Source: an uncultured Bacilli bacterium (GTDB lineage: Bacteria; Bacillota_I; Bacilli_A; RF39; UBA660). From it: a stretch of 39,351 bases of DNA. Below the pieces are notes generated by a model. That model saw nothing but the letters and a program-made list of their open reading frames with translations. It did not search any database and was not told the DNA's origin. A program made the translations under genes and the position numbers. The stretch covers positions 1-39,351 of the forward strand of contig CANRBR010000004.1 in the NCBI GenBank assembly GCA_947628915.1, written 5' to 3'. Shown here in pieces: positions 33,347-39,323 of the stretch (position 1 is its first letter; every line of letters begins with the position of its first letter).

Positions 33347-34616
33347 TAAGTATTTAAGTGTTAGTGCGATTACTAGGTATTTAAAAGCAAAATTCGATAG
33401 TGATGATAACCTTAGAGTAGTATTTCTAAAAGGTGAGATATCTAATATAAAGTACCACACAACAGGACATATATATTTCTCACTTAAAGATGAAACTAGT
33501 AAGATAAACGCTATTATGTTTTCTAGTAGTGCGAAAAAATTACTATTTAAACCTATTGATGGCTCTAAAGTACTTGTAACAGGTAGAATTAGTGTTTATG
33601 AAGCAACGGGTGGATATCAAATATATGTAGATGAGATGCTTGAAGATGGTATAGGTAACCTTTATATAGCATTTGAAGAGTTAAAGAAAAAATTATCTAA
33701 AGAAGGTTTGTTTGATACTAAATACAAAAAACAAATACCTAAAATACCAAATAGGGTAGGAGTTGTAACAGCTCCAACTGGAGCTGCTATTAAAGATATA
33801 ATGTCTACTATTAAAAGAAGATTTCCTATATGTGAAGTAATACTTTTTCCATCATTAGTACAAGGAGAGAGTGCTAAAGAAGATATAGTAAAGAATATTA
33901 AACTTGCAGAAAATTATGATTTGGATGTATTAATAGTAGGTAGAGGTGGTGGCTCTATTGAAGATTTATGGCCATTTAACGAAGAGATAGTCGCACGTGC
34001 TATATTTGAGTGTAATATACCTGTTATTAGTGCAGTAGGGCATGAAATAGACTTCACAATAGCAGATTATGTTGCAGATATGCGCGCACCAACTCCAACA
34101 GGAGCAGCAGAGATGGCTGTACCTAATATGAGCGATTTAATAAGTCTTATAAGTAATTTAAAAATTAGATTAAATGAAGCAATAAATAAGAAAGTTAATT
34201 ATCAAAAATTATTGCTAGATTCTATTAAAGGTTCATATGCATTAAAAAATCCGCTTATAATGTATGAAAATAAAAAACAAAAACTTGATATGTTACTAGA
34301 TAATTTGAATAAAACTTTACTTAAGAAATACGATAATTCACTTCATAAACTTGAAATAGTTAAAAAAAGTTTTATTTTAAATAATCCAACATTACTTTAT
34401 AAAGAAAAGATGACTAAACTAGATAGTTTAATAGAAAAGTTAGAACTAATTAATCCACTTGGAGTATTAAAAAGAGGATACTCTCTAACTTATAAAGATG
34501 ATAAAGTTTTAAAAGAAATTAAGAGTGTCAATGTAGGAGATACACTACTTATAAAACTATATGATGGCGAGATTAATACTACGGTTAAAAGTGTAAAGGA
34601 GAATAAAAATGACTAA
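33339..34616 (+). CDS. xseA: exodeoxyribonuclease VII large subunit
   Basis: 425 residues from ATG 33339. Together with several XseB chains it degrades single-stranded DNA in both directions to short oligonucleotides. Residues ~1-100 are the OB-fold (LRVVFLKGEISNIKYHTTGHIYFSLKD, in parts). The catalytic domain follows: VGVVTAPTGAAIKDIMSTI, CEVILFPSLVQGESA, LIVGRGGGSIEDLWPFNEE, VISAVGHEIDFTIADYVAD and RAPTPTGAAEMAVP. A long helical region for XseB binding and a small C-terminal beta domain (LKRGYSLTY) complete it. Length is normal. It overlaps both neighbours by 8 bases. Confidence 0.97.
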   Translation: MDNKYLSVSAITRYLKAKFDSDDNLRVVFLKGEISNIKYHTTGHIYFSLKDETSKINAIMFSSSAKKLLFKPIDGSKVLVTGRISVYEATGGYQIYVDEMLEDGIGNLYIAFEELKKKLSKEGLFDTKYKKQIPKIPNRVGVVTAPTGAAIKDIMSTIKRRFPICEVILFPSLVQGESAKEDIVKNIKLAENYDLDVLIVGRGGGSIEDLWPFNEEIVARAIFECNIPVISAVGHEIDFTIADYVADMRAPTPTGAAEMAVPNMSDLISLISNLKIRLNEAINKKVNYQKLLLDSIKGSYALKNPLIMYENKKQKLDMLLDNLNKTLLKKYDNSLHKLEIVKKSFILNNPTLLYKEKMTKLDSLIEKLELINPLGVLKRGYSLTYKDDKVLKEIKSVNVGDTLLIKLYDGEINTTVKSVKENKND

Positions 34617-34833
34617 AGAAAAAGAAAAAACATTTGAAGAAAAATTAAAAGAATTAGAAACTATTGTAAATGAACTTGAATCTGGTGAGATAGATTTAGA
34701 TTCATCAATAGAAAAGTATACAAGTGCCATGAAACTTGTAAAAGAATGTGATGAAAAACTTAAAAATGTAGAAGAACAAGTAAATAAGATAGTTACTGAA
34801 AACGGTACTTTAGAAAATTTTGAAGTTGAATAA
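34609..34833 (+). CDS. xseB: exodeoxyribonuclease VII small subunit
   Basis: 74 residues from ATG 34609. The hairpin of two long helices is recognisable by FEEKLKELETIVNELESGEIDLDSSIEKY and GMKLVKECDEKL-type sequence (here AMKLVKECDEKL). Several copies decorate each XseA chain. Start and end are normal. In many Bacillota ispA or dxs follows; here an unknown gene and a toxin-antitoxin pair do. Confidence 0.95.
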   Translation: MTKEKEKTFEEKLKELETIVNELESGEIDLDSSIEKYTSAMKLVKECDEKLKNVEEQVNKIVTENGTLENFEVE

Positions 34834-34854
34834 ATAACAATATCAGGAGGGTTT

Positions 34855-35466
34855 ATGACAAATAATGAAATTGATAGATTACTTGAGATGCTAGATAATA
34901 AGTCTTTGGAACAAGTAAAAAAATTTCTTTTAAATCAAAAAATGAAAAATATTAATAATTTAAGGCAAAAAACATTTGAAAACTATATGTGTAATGAAGG
35001 GAAAAATTTTTCCTTTAATGATTCAAGTGGTACATTGATTTTTGAAGATACTAATGATATTGTTTTTTCAAATGGGATAAGCTTTTATATTTTAAATAAA
35101 GGTTTAGTTAACGTTACTTCGCCTAAAATCATTAATAATATGACTGGTCATACAATTCATTATCAACATAGGATTCGACAAATGAGTATGGATAGCAAAG
35201 ATAAATTATTAAATAAAGTTGAAAGCTTAAAAAATAATTTGACTGAAATTCAAAATACTGAATGCATTGATAAAGTAGTAACAAGATTAACTTCGTTTAT
35301 ACATTATCCAAAAGAGATAGAATTTGACTTTAGAACTTCAGAATTAAATACAGCAGAAATATTGCTTGATAAACCAGAATTAAAAATGAATACTAATTAT
35401 CCTTTATTATATGGAGAAAATGATAATGGAAAAGTATATATTTTAGGATATAAATACAATGATTAA
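34855..35466 (+). CDS. unknown protein at the start of the accessory insert
   Basis: 203 residues; AGGAGGG precedes ATG 34855 by 4 bases, 21 bases after xseB. The N-terminal ~45 residues are helical (NEIDRLLEMLDNKSLEQVKKFL), followed by alternating strands (SGTLIFEDTNDIVFSNGISFYIL) and a second helical part with KDKLLNKVESLKNNLTEI. No membrane helix, signal or known motif is seen. Its Asn/Ser-rich composition looks more like accessory genes than xseA. It may be cargo delivered with the toxin-antitoxin pair that follows, or a related immunity or defence gene; nothing in the sequence decides this. It ends at a terminator identical to the one after the antitoxin gene. Confidence 0.65.
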   Translation: MTNNEIDRLLEMLDNKSLEQVKKFLLNQKMKNINNLRQKTFENYMCNEGKNFSFNDSSGTLIFEDTNDIVFSNGISFYILNKGLVNVTSPKIINNMTGHTIHYQHRIRQMSMDSKDKLLNKVESLKNNLTEIQNTECIDKVVTRLTSFIHYPKEIEFDFRTSELNTAEILLDKPELKMNTNYPLLYGENDNGKVYILGYKYND

Positions 35467-35486
35467 TACCTTTTTGGTATTTTTTT
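35465..35486 (+). terminator. terminator, copy 1 of an identical pair
   Basis: AATACC (35465-35470), T5 loop, GGTATT (35476-35481), T-run to 35486, overlapping the TAA of the unknown gene. The same 22 bases recur at 36849-36870. Confidence 0.75.
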
Positions 35487-35487
35487 C

Positions 35488-35516
35488 TTGACAATATTGG
35501 TTACATATGTTACCAT
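35488..35516 (+). promoter_or_regulatory. toxin-antitoxin promoter with a palindromic operator
   Basis: -35 TTGACA (35488-35493, perfect), 17-base spacer, -10 TACCAT (35511-35516, weak). TGGTTACATATGTTACCA (35498-35515) is a palindrome with one mismatched pair, centred on CATATG, and fills the spacer and -10. This is where an autoregulating antitoxin would bind. It differs from the E. coli mqsRA site (AACCT-N3-AGGTT). Confidence 0.6.
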
Positions 35517-35556
35517 TGTATTTGGAGGATATAAGGTCAAAACTGGAGGTGCATCT

Positions 35557-35874
35557 ATGAATGGAACACAATTAAAACAACTTTCAAGAATGAAAGAATT
35601 AATTACTCTTGGAAAAAGAAGATTTCAAAATAGACCTGATAGAGATTATTTAAGTGATTTAGTAGAACTTGGAATAAGTGAAGAAGAAGCCTGGAATTAC
35701 ATATTACTTTTAAATAAAAACTTTTATTTTTACGATACGATGCCCAGTTATTATAATACTAAAGCACTCACATTTAAAAGAAAAATAAATGGAATTAATA
35801 CATATATTAAGTTAAAAATAGAGAAAAATAATGATGAAGAGGTAGTTTGTTTATCTTTTCACAAAGATAATTAA
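35557..35874 (+). CDS. MqsR-like mRNA interferase toxin
   Basis: 105 residues from ATG 35557 after TGGAGGTG (35544-35551); an upstream in-frame start (35488) lies inside the promoter and is rejected. By recall, the order of elements follows E. coli MqsR (98 residues): LSRMKELITLGK against LSQVKKLVNAG, LVELGISEEEAWNYILLL against DELGLDFDGMCNVIIGL, then NFYFYDTM, TYIKLKI against VYLKLTV, and VVCLSFHKDN against VLIVSFKEK. MqsR is a ribosome-independent RNase of RelE fold. Tyr83 matches the catalytic Tyr of MqsR and Lys103 or His102 the last Lys, but two other active-site positions (Lys and Gln in E. coli) look substituted. The antitoxin gene follows 14 bases later. Confidence 0.7.
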   Translation: MNGTQLKQLSRMKELITLGKRRFQNRPDRDYLSDLVELGISEEEAWNYILLLNKNFYFYDTMPSYYNTKALTFKRKINGINTYIKLKIEKNNDEEVVCLSFHKDN

Positions 35875-35888
35875 AATGAGGTGAGACT

Positions 35889-36848
35889 ATGAAATGTGAT
35901 ATTTGTAACTGTACAGATACTTATATAAAAGAACACACACATGAATACATTATTAAAGGTAAAAAAATAGAATTTATATCTAAAAGAAGATTTTGTAAAA
36001 ATTGTAATAATTTAGTATATGATTCTAAACTAGATAATATAGCATCTAAAAAAGCAATAGATATATATAATAAGAAATATGGTATATCTAAGGATAGTAT
36101 TATTGAACTTAGAAAAAAATATAATCTGTCACAAGACCTTTTTTCTAAAATAATAGGCTGTGCGAAAAAAACTTTGGTTTCATATGAAAATGGTAATTCT
36201 ATTCCTAACGATAATTACCTTATAATACTTAGAAGTTTAATTAACAAGCCAGAAGTTATATATACACTTATAGAATCTAATAAAGATAAGTTTACAGATA
36301 TAGAGTATAATAAAATAAAAGATAGACTAGATTACGATACAATTTTATTTAATGATGAAAAATTTACTCCTTCAAAATATAACGGATATACTAAACTAAA
36401 TATGGATAAAGTATATAATATGATTCTTTGTTTTGCTGAATCAAAAGTACTAAAAACTAAATTATTAAAAGAAATGTTTTATGCAGACTTTATTAATTAT
36501 AAAAATACGGGTGCTTCTATAACTGGTCTTGAATATGCAAAACTTAATTATGGACCAGTACCAAACAATTATGAAGAAATAATATTTAAATGTTCACTTA
36601 AGGATTTAATTAATTATGATGTCGAATTTAAAAATGATTTTGAAAGCCATTTTATTGAGAAAAAAGCAAAACTAAATAAAAAAATTTTTTCAGAAGAAGA
36701 ATATAATTCAATATGTAAGGTTAAAAAATTCTTTCAAAATTATAATTCTAGTGATATAGTTAAATATTCACATAAAGAAAAAGCTTTTACTGATACAAAA
36801 TATTTTAATAATATAAGTTATGATTATGCTTTTGATATAGATATTTAA
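35889..36848 (+). CDS. MqsA-like zinc finger-HTH-Panacea antitoxin
   Basis: 319 residues from ATG 35889 after GAGGTGAG. Three parts are visible. Residues 1-45 are an MqsA-like zinc-binding unit (Cys3, Cys6, Cys36, Cys39). Residues ~68-118 are a Xre-type helix-turn-helix (IIELRKKYNLSQDLFSKIIG, then TLVSYENGNSIP). Residues ~172-310 match the Panacea/DUF4065/SocA domain (KLLKEMFYADFINYKNTG, then ITGLEYAKLNYGPVPNNY). Panacea domains neutralise very different toxins. Here the MqsA zinc finger and the Panacea domain occur in one chain opposite an MqsR-like toxin. It is likely the repressor of its own promoter, through the palindrome at 35498. A terminator follows its stop. Confidence 0.85.
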   Translation: MKCDICNCTDTYIKEHTHEYIIKGKKIEFISKRRFCKNCNNLVYDSKLDNIASKKAIDIYNKKYGISKDSIIELRKKYNLSQDLFSKIIGCAKKTLVSYENGNSIPNDNYLIILRSLINKPEVIYTLIESNKDKFTDIEYNKIKDRLDYDTILFNDEKFTPSKYNGYTKLNMDKVYNMILCFAESKVLKTKLLKEMFYADFINYKNTGASITGLEYAKLNYGPVPNNYEEIIFKCSLKDLINYDVEFKNDFESHFIEKKAKLNKKIFSEEEYNSICKVKKFFQNYNSSDIVKYSHKEKAFTDTKYFNNISYDYAFDIDI

Positions 36849-36870
36849 AATACCTTTTTGGTATTTTTTT
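36849..36870 (+). terminator. terminator, copy 2 of an identical pair
   Basis: AATACC (36849-36854), T5, GGTATT (36860-36865), T to 36870; it follows the antitoxin stop directly and is the same as copy 1 (35465-35486) over 22 bases. Confidence 0.75.
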
Positions 36871-36874
36871 GCAT

Positions 36875-36903
36875 TTATATTTTAATTAAAGTTTTTCATA
36901 ATA
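36875..36903 (+). promoter_or_regulatory. possible sigma-G-like promoter of the spoIVB homologue
   Basis: CATAATA (36897-36903) fits the forespore sigma-G -10 consensus CATWHTA, and TTATA (36875-36879) fits four of five positions of GHATR at 17 bases (18 expected). spoIVB is under sigma-G in Bacillus. The base composition makes chance matches easy. Confidence 0.35.
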
Positions 36904-36933
36904 TAAATGGTAGTCTAAAAAGGAGTTGTTTTT

Positions 36934-37923
36934 ATGTTTTTTAAAAAATTAAAAAACCAAACTCTACTTTTTCTTCTAACACTCTTTATTATTCCACAAT
37001 CTCTTTTAGCCTATTCAGATAAAATAATTGCTGGAGGCGAGACCGTTGGTATTAAACTTAATACTGATGGAATACTAATAGTAGGCTCATATGAAATCAA
37101 AGGTCATAATTCACTTATAGAAGCAGGACTTAAAACTGGTGATATAATAAGCCAAATAAATAATAAAGATGTCTATACTGTTGAAGAAATGGCAAATATA
37201 ATAACTAATTGTAACTGTAATAGTATCAAAGTGTCATTTATAAGAGATGATAAACTAAAGAACACTACACTTGATTTATATGAAGATAATGGTATACTTA
37301 AAACTGGACTATATGTTAAAGATTCCATCTCAGGAGTAGGAACTCTTACATTTATAGACCCAAATACAAAACTATTTGGAGTACTTGGTCATGAGATAAC
37401 TGATGTTAATACTGGAGAAATTATAGATATAAAAGATGGAACTATATTTGATTCTAAAATAACTGGAATAGTTAGAAGTGATAAAGGTAAACCAGGTGAG
37501 AAGAATGCTATTCTTTATAGTGATAAAGTAACTGGAGAAGTATTTGAAAATACAAATAAAGGTATTTTTGGTGAATATACTAGTGAAATAAACAACTCTA
37601 AAACTTATGATGTCGCAACTATCGATGATGTAAAAATAGGGGATGCTAAAATACTTACTGTACTTAATGGTACAGATGTAGAAGAGTTTTCTATTAAAAT
37701 TACAAATGTAGCAGAAACTAAAGACAAACTAAAAAATATTCAGTTTGAAATAACTGATGAAAAGTTACTTAAAAAAACTAATGGAATAGTTCAAGGAATG
37801 AGCGGTAGTCCAATAATACAAGATAATTTTATAGTTGGTGCGGTTACACATGTAGTTGTAGAAGATCCTCATAGGGGTTATGGAATATTGATTACTAATA
37901 TGTTAGAAGAAGCAGAAAACTAG
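36934..37923 (+). CDS. spoIVB: SpoIVB-type serine peptidase (family S55)
   Basis: 329 residues; AAGGAG lies 9-10 bases before ATG 36934. Residues ~8-26 are a signal or anchor helix. Residues ~30-115 are a PDZ domain (GGETVGIKL, LKTGDIISQINN). The S55 peptidase follows: SGVGTLTFIDP, FGVLGHEITD (His153) and NGIVQGMSGSPIIQ (Ser290 the likely nucleophile), then GAVTHVVVEDPHRGYGI. In Bacillus SpoIVB is secreted from the forespore and starts sigma-K activation by cutting SpoIVFA. In B. subtilis the gene lies downstream of nusB-xseA-xseB too, so its position here is ancestral, with the accessory insert in between. The protein is shorter than in Bacillus (~425) but keeps all key parts. Confidence 0.93.
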   Translation: MFFKKLKNQTLLFLLTLFIIPQSLLAYSDKIIAGGETVGIKLNTDGILIVGSYEIKGHNSLIEAGLKTGDIISQINNKDVYTVEEMANIITNCNCNSIKVSFIRDDKLKNTTLDLYEDNGILKTGLYVKDSISGVGTLTFIDPNTKLFGVLGHEITDVNTGEIIDIKDGTIFDSKITGIVRSDKGKPGEKNAILYSDKVTGEVFENTNKGIFGEYTSEINNSKTYDVATIDDVKIGDAKILTVLNGTDVEEFSIKITNVAETKDKLKNIQFEITDEKLLKKTNGIVQGMSGSPIIQDNFIVGAVTHVVVEDPHRGYGILITNMLEEAEN

Positions 37924-37940
37924 ATAAATTCTAGTTTTTT
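37916..37940 (+). terminator. Rho-independent terminator of spoIVB
   Basis: AAAACTAG (37916-37923), loop ATAAATT, CTAGTTTT (37931-37938), T to 37940; the left arm ends with the stop codon TAG. Confidence 0.75.
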
Positions 37941-38017
37941 AGTTATAGTTTAAAAAAACAAAAAAATGAAAAGAATTATATAGAAACTGTAAATTTATAG
38001 AAAAAAATTGGTGAATG

Positions 38018-38026
38018 TGCTATAAT
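38018..38026 (+). promoter_or_regulatory. extended -10 promoter of mscL
   Basis: TGC then TATAAT (38021-38026), 17 bases before ATG 38044; GGAGGAG is the ribosome binding site. Confidence 0.6.
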
Positions 38027-38043
38027 GAACGTGGAGGAGTAGT

Positions 38044-38442
38044 ATGTTAAAAGAGTTTAAAAAATTTATCTCAAGAGGTAATGTTGTAGACCTTGCTGTA
38101 GGTGTTGTTATTGGTGGTGCTTTTGGTGATATAGTAAATTCGCTTGTTAATGATATCATAATGCCACTTGTAGGTATGATAATAGGTGGAATTGACTTTT
38201 CAAAATTATCATGGACTATTGGAAGTGCTAAAGTAGGATATGGTCTATTTATCCAAAATATAGTAAACTTCTTGATAATAGCATTCTGTATATTTATGGC
38301 AATTAGAGTATTCAATAAAATAATACATAAAAAAGAAGAGGAAAAACCTCCAGTACCACCTAAGAAAGATGAAGTAATATTACTAGAAGAGATAAGAGAC
38401 TTACTAAAATCAGAAAACAAAAAAGCAACTAAAACTAAATAG
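38044..38442 (+). CDS. mscL: large-conductance mechanosensitive channel MscL
   Basis: 132 residues from ATG 38044. The pentameric channel opens under membrane tension in hypo-osmotic shock. The family start is plain: EFKKFISRGNVVDLAVGVVIGGAFGDIVNSLVND (in parts), with the pore-lining first helix, the IIMPLVGMIIGGIDFS loop, the second helix (NFLIIAFCIFMAIRVFNK) and the C-terminal bundle preceded by PPVPPKKDEVILLEEIRDLL. Length is normal. Single-gene unit whose terminator is shared with the minus-strand peptide gene. Confidence 0.97.
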   Translation: MLKEFKKFISRGNVVDLAVGVVIGGAFGDIVNSLVNDIIMPLVGMIIGGIDFSKLSWTIGSAKVGYGLFIQNIVNFLIIAFCIFMAIRVFNKIIHKKEEEKPPVPPKKDEVILLEEIRDLLKSENKKATKTK

Positions 38443-38450
38443 TTGCTTTT
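38421..38450. terminator. bidirectional terminator between mscL and the small membrane peptide gene
   Basis: AAAAGCAACT (38421-38430), 10-base loop holding the mscL stop, AGTTGCTTTT (38441-38450). T and A tracts at both ends suit both directions; the right arm touches the stop of the converging small gene. Confidence 0.75.
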
Positions 38451-38535
38451 ATCTTGCAAAAATTGCTAAAACTCCACTCGCAACCATAGCAAGTATTAAT
38501 ACTATAATAACTATTTTTTGTACTTTTTCTCCCAT
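38449..38535 (-). CDS. 28-residue membrane peptide, Prli42/DUF4044-like
   Basis: Minus-strand frame from ATG (38535-38533) to TAA (38451-38449), encoding MGEKVQKIVIIVLILAMVAS followed by GVLAIFAR. AGAGGTG lies 6 bases before the start, and a TATAAT box (minus strand, 38560-38555) lies 19 bases before it, the spacing seen at other genes here. The charged start, single helix with a small-residue patch (A-M-V-A-S) and ~30-residue length resemble Prli42, the stressosome-associated membrane miniprotein of Bacillota, and DUF4044 proteins. Prli42 tethers the stressosome in Listeria; no stressosome gene is in the window, so the role is open. It is convergent to mscL and divergent from spoIIM. Confidence 0.7.
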   Translation of the reverse strand: MGEKVQKIVIIVLILAMVASGVLAIFAR

Positions 38536-38554
38536 AATAAACACCTCTAATACA

Positions 38555-38560
38555 ATTATA
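38555..38560 (-). promoter_or_regulatory. -10 box of the small membrane peptide gene
   Basis: TATAAT on the minus strand, 19 bases before the ATG at 38535. No -35 box is evident at 17 bases. Confidence 0.4.
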
Positions 38561-38623
38561 ATATATTTTAAATAAAAATGGAATAAAAATATATTTACTT
38601 AATAGTATTAATTAGGTGATAGA

Positions 38624-39250
38624 ATGAAAAAAGTAATGGACAAACTATTAAACACAATAAGATTTGATAAAAAATACGTACTATTTTGCATGATATTAGT
38701 TATAATAGGTATAATATCTGGTTCTTTATTCATAGTAATATTAAATAGTAGTGATAAAAGTTTAGTCATAGAATATATTACTAATTTTATTGATACTATT
38801 AAAAACAACAGTTTTAATTATGTAGATACGTTTAAAAATACAATATTAATCAATTATATAATTATAGCTATAATAACAATACTAGGTTTTACATATATAC
38901 TCGCACCCGTTAATATATTAATATTATTTTATAAAGCCTTTATTATAGGATTTAGTATGTCATCATTTATATTAACTTTTAAAATAAAAGGATTATTATT
39001 AAGTATAGTATATATATTCCCACATCTAATACTTAATATACTCATATTTTCTATTTTAACAGCGTTTACTTTAAAATTATCTATAACAATGACTAAAAGT
39101 ATTATTAAGAAAAAAGAGGTTAATATGAGGCATTATTTTAATAAATATTTATATACATCTATATTTATTATAATATTAATTACTATTACAAGTTTATATG
39201 AATCATTCATAGCTCCATATTTACTCAAATTAGTATCTAATTTAATATAA
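38624..39250 (+). CDS. spoIIM: stage II sporulation protein M
   Basis: 208 residues from ATG 38624 after AGGTGAT. Membrane protein with five helices (~19-41, 75-95, 96-120, 122-150, 175-198) and a conserved N-terminal GIISGSLF stretch typical of SpoIIM. In Bacillus it anchors SpoIIP and SpoIID at the septum for engulfment. SpoIIP is in the same window, SpoIID is not. The identification rests on topology, length (~210 in the family) and this stretch, together with the sporulation context; YxlG-like permease subunits would be the main alternative. Confidence 0.8.
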   Translation: MKKVMDKLLNTIRFDKKYVLFCMILVIIGIISGSLFIVILNSSDKSLVIEYITNFIDTIKNNSFNYVDTFKNTILINYIIIAIITILGFTYILAPVNILILFYKAFIIGFSMSSFILTFKIKGLLLSIVYIFPHLILNILIFSILTAFTLKLSITMTKSIIKKKEVNMRHYFNKYLYTSIFIIILITITSLYESFIAPYLLKLVSNLI

Positions 39251-39286
39251 ATATTAAGGGCATTTACCTTACTTTTAAAAATATAT

Positions 39287-39323
39287 AATACATAGTGACC
39301 CCATGGTTATTATGTATTTTTTG
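39287..39323 (+). terminator. 14-bp terminator after spoIIM
   Basis: AATACATAGTGACC (39287-39300), loop CCAT, GGTTATTATGTATT (39305-39318), then T. Two G-U pairs are included. A TATAAT box (39334-39339) follows and probably belongs to a gene beyond the right edge. Confidence 0.75.

Noticed and set aside
35488-35556. Longer start for the MqsR-like toxin
   Set aside because: The extension lies on the promoter and the palindrome; AGGTG at the later ATG and alignment to MqsR favour 35557.
37995-38459. 154-residue minus-strand frame opposite mscL
   Set aside because: Shadow of a certain mscL gene; no ribosome binding site or family likeness.
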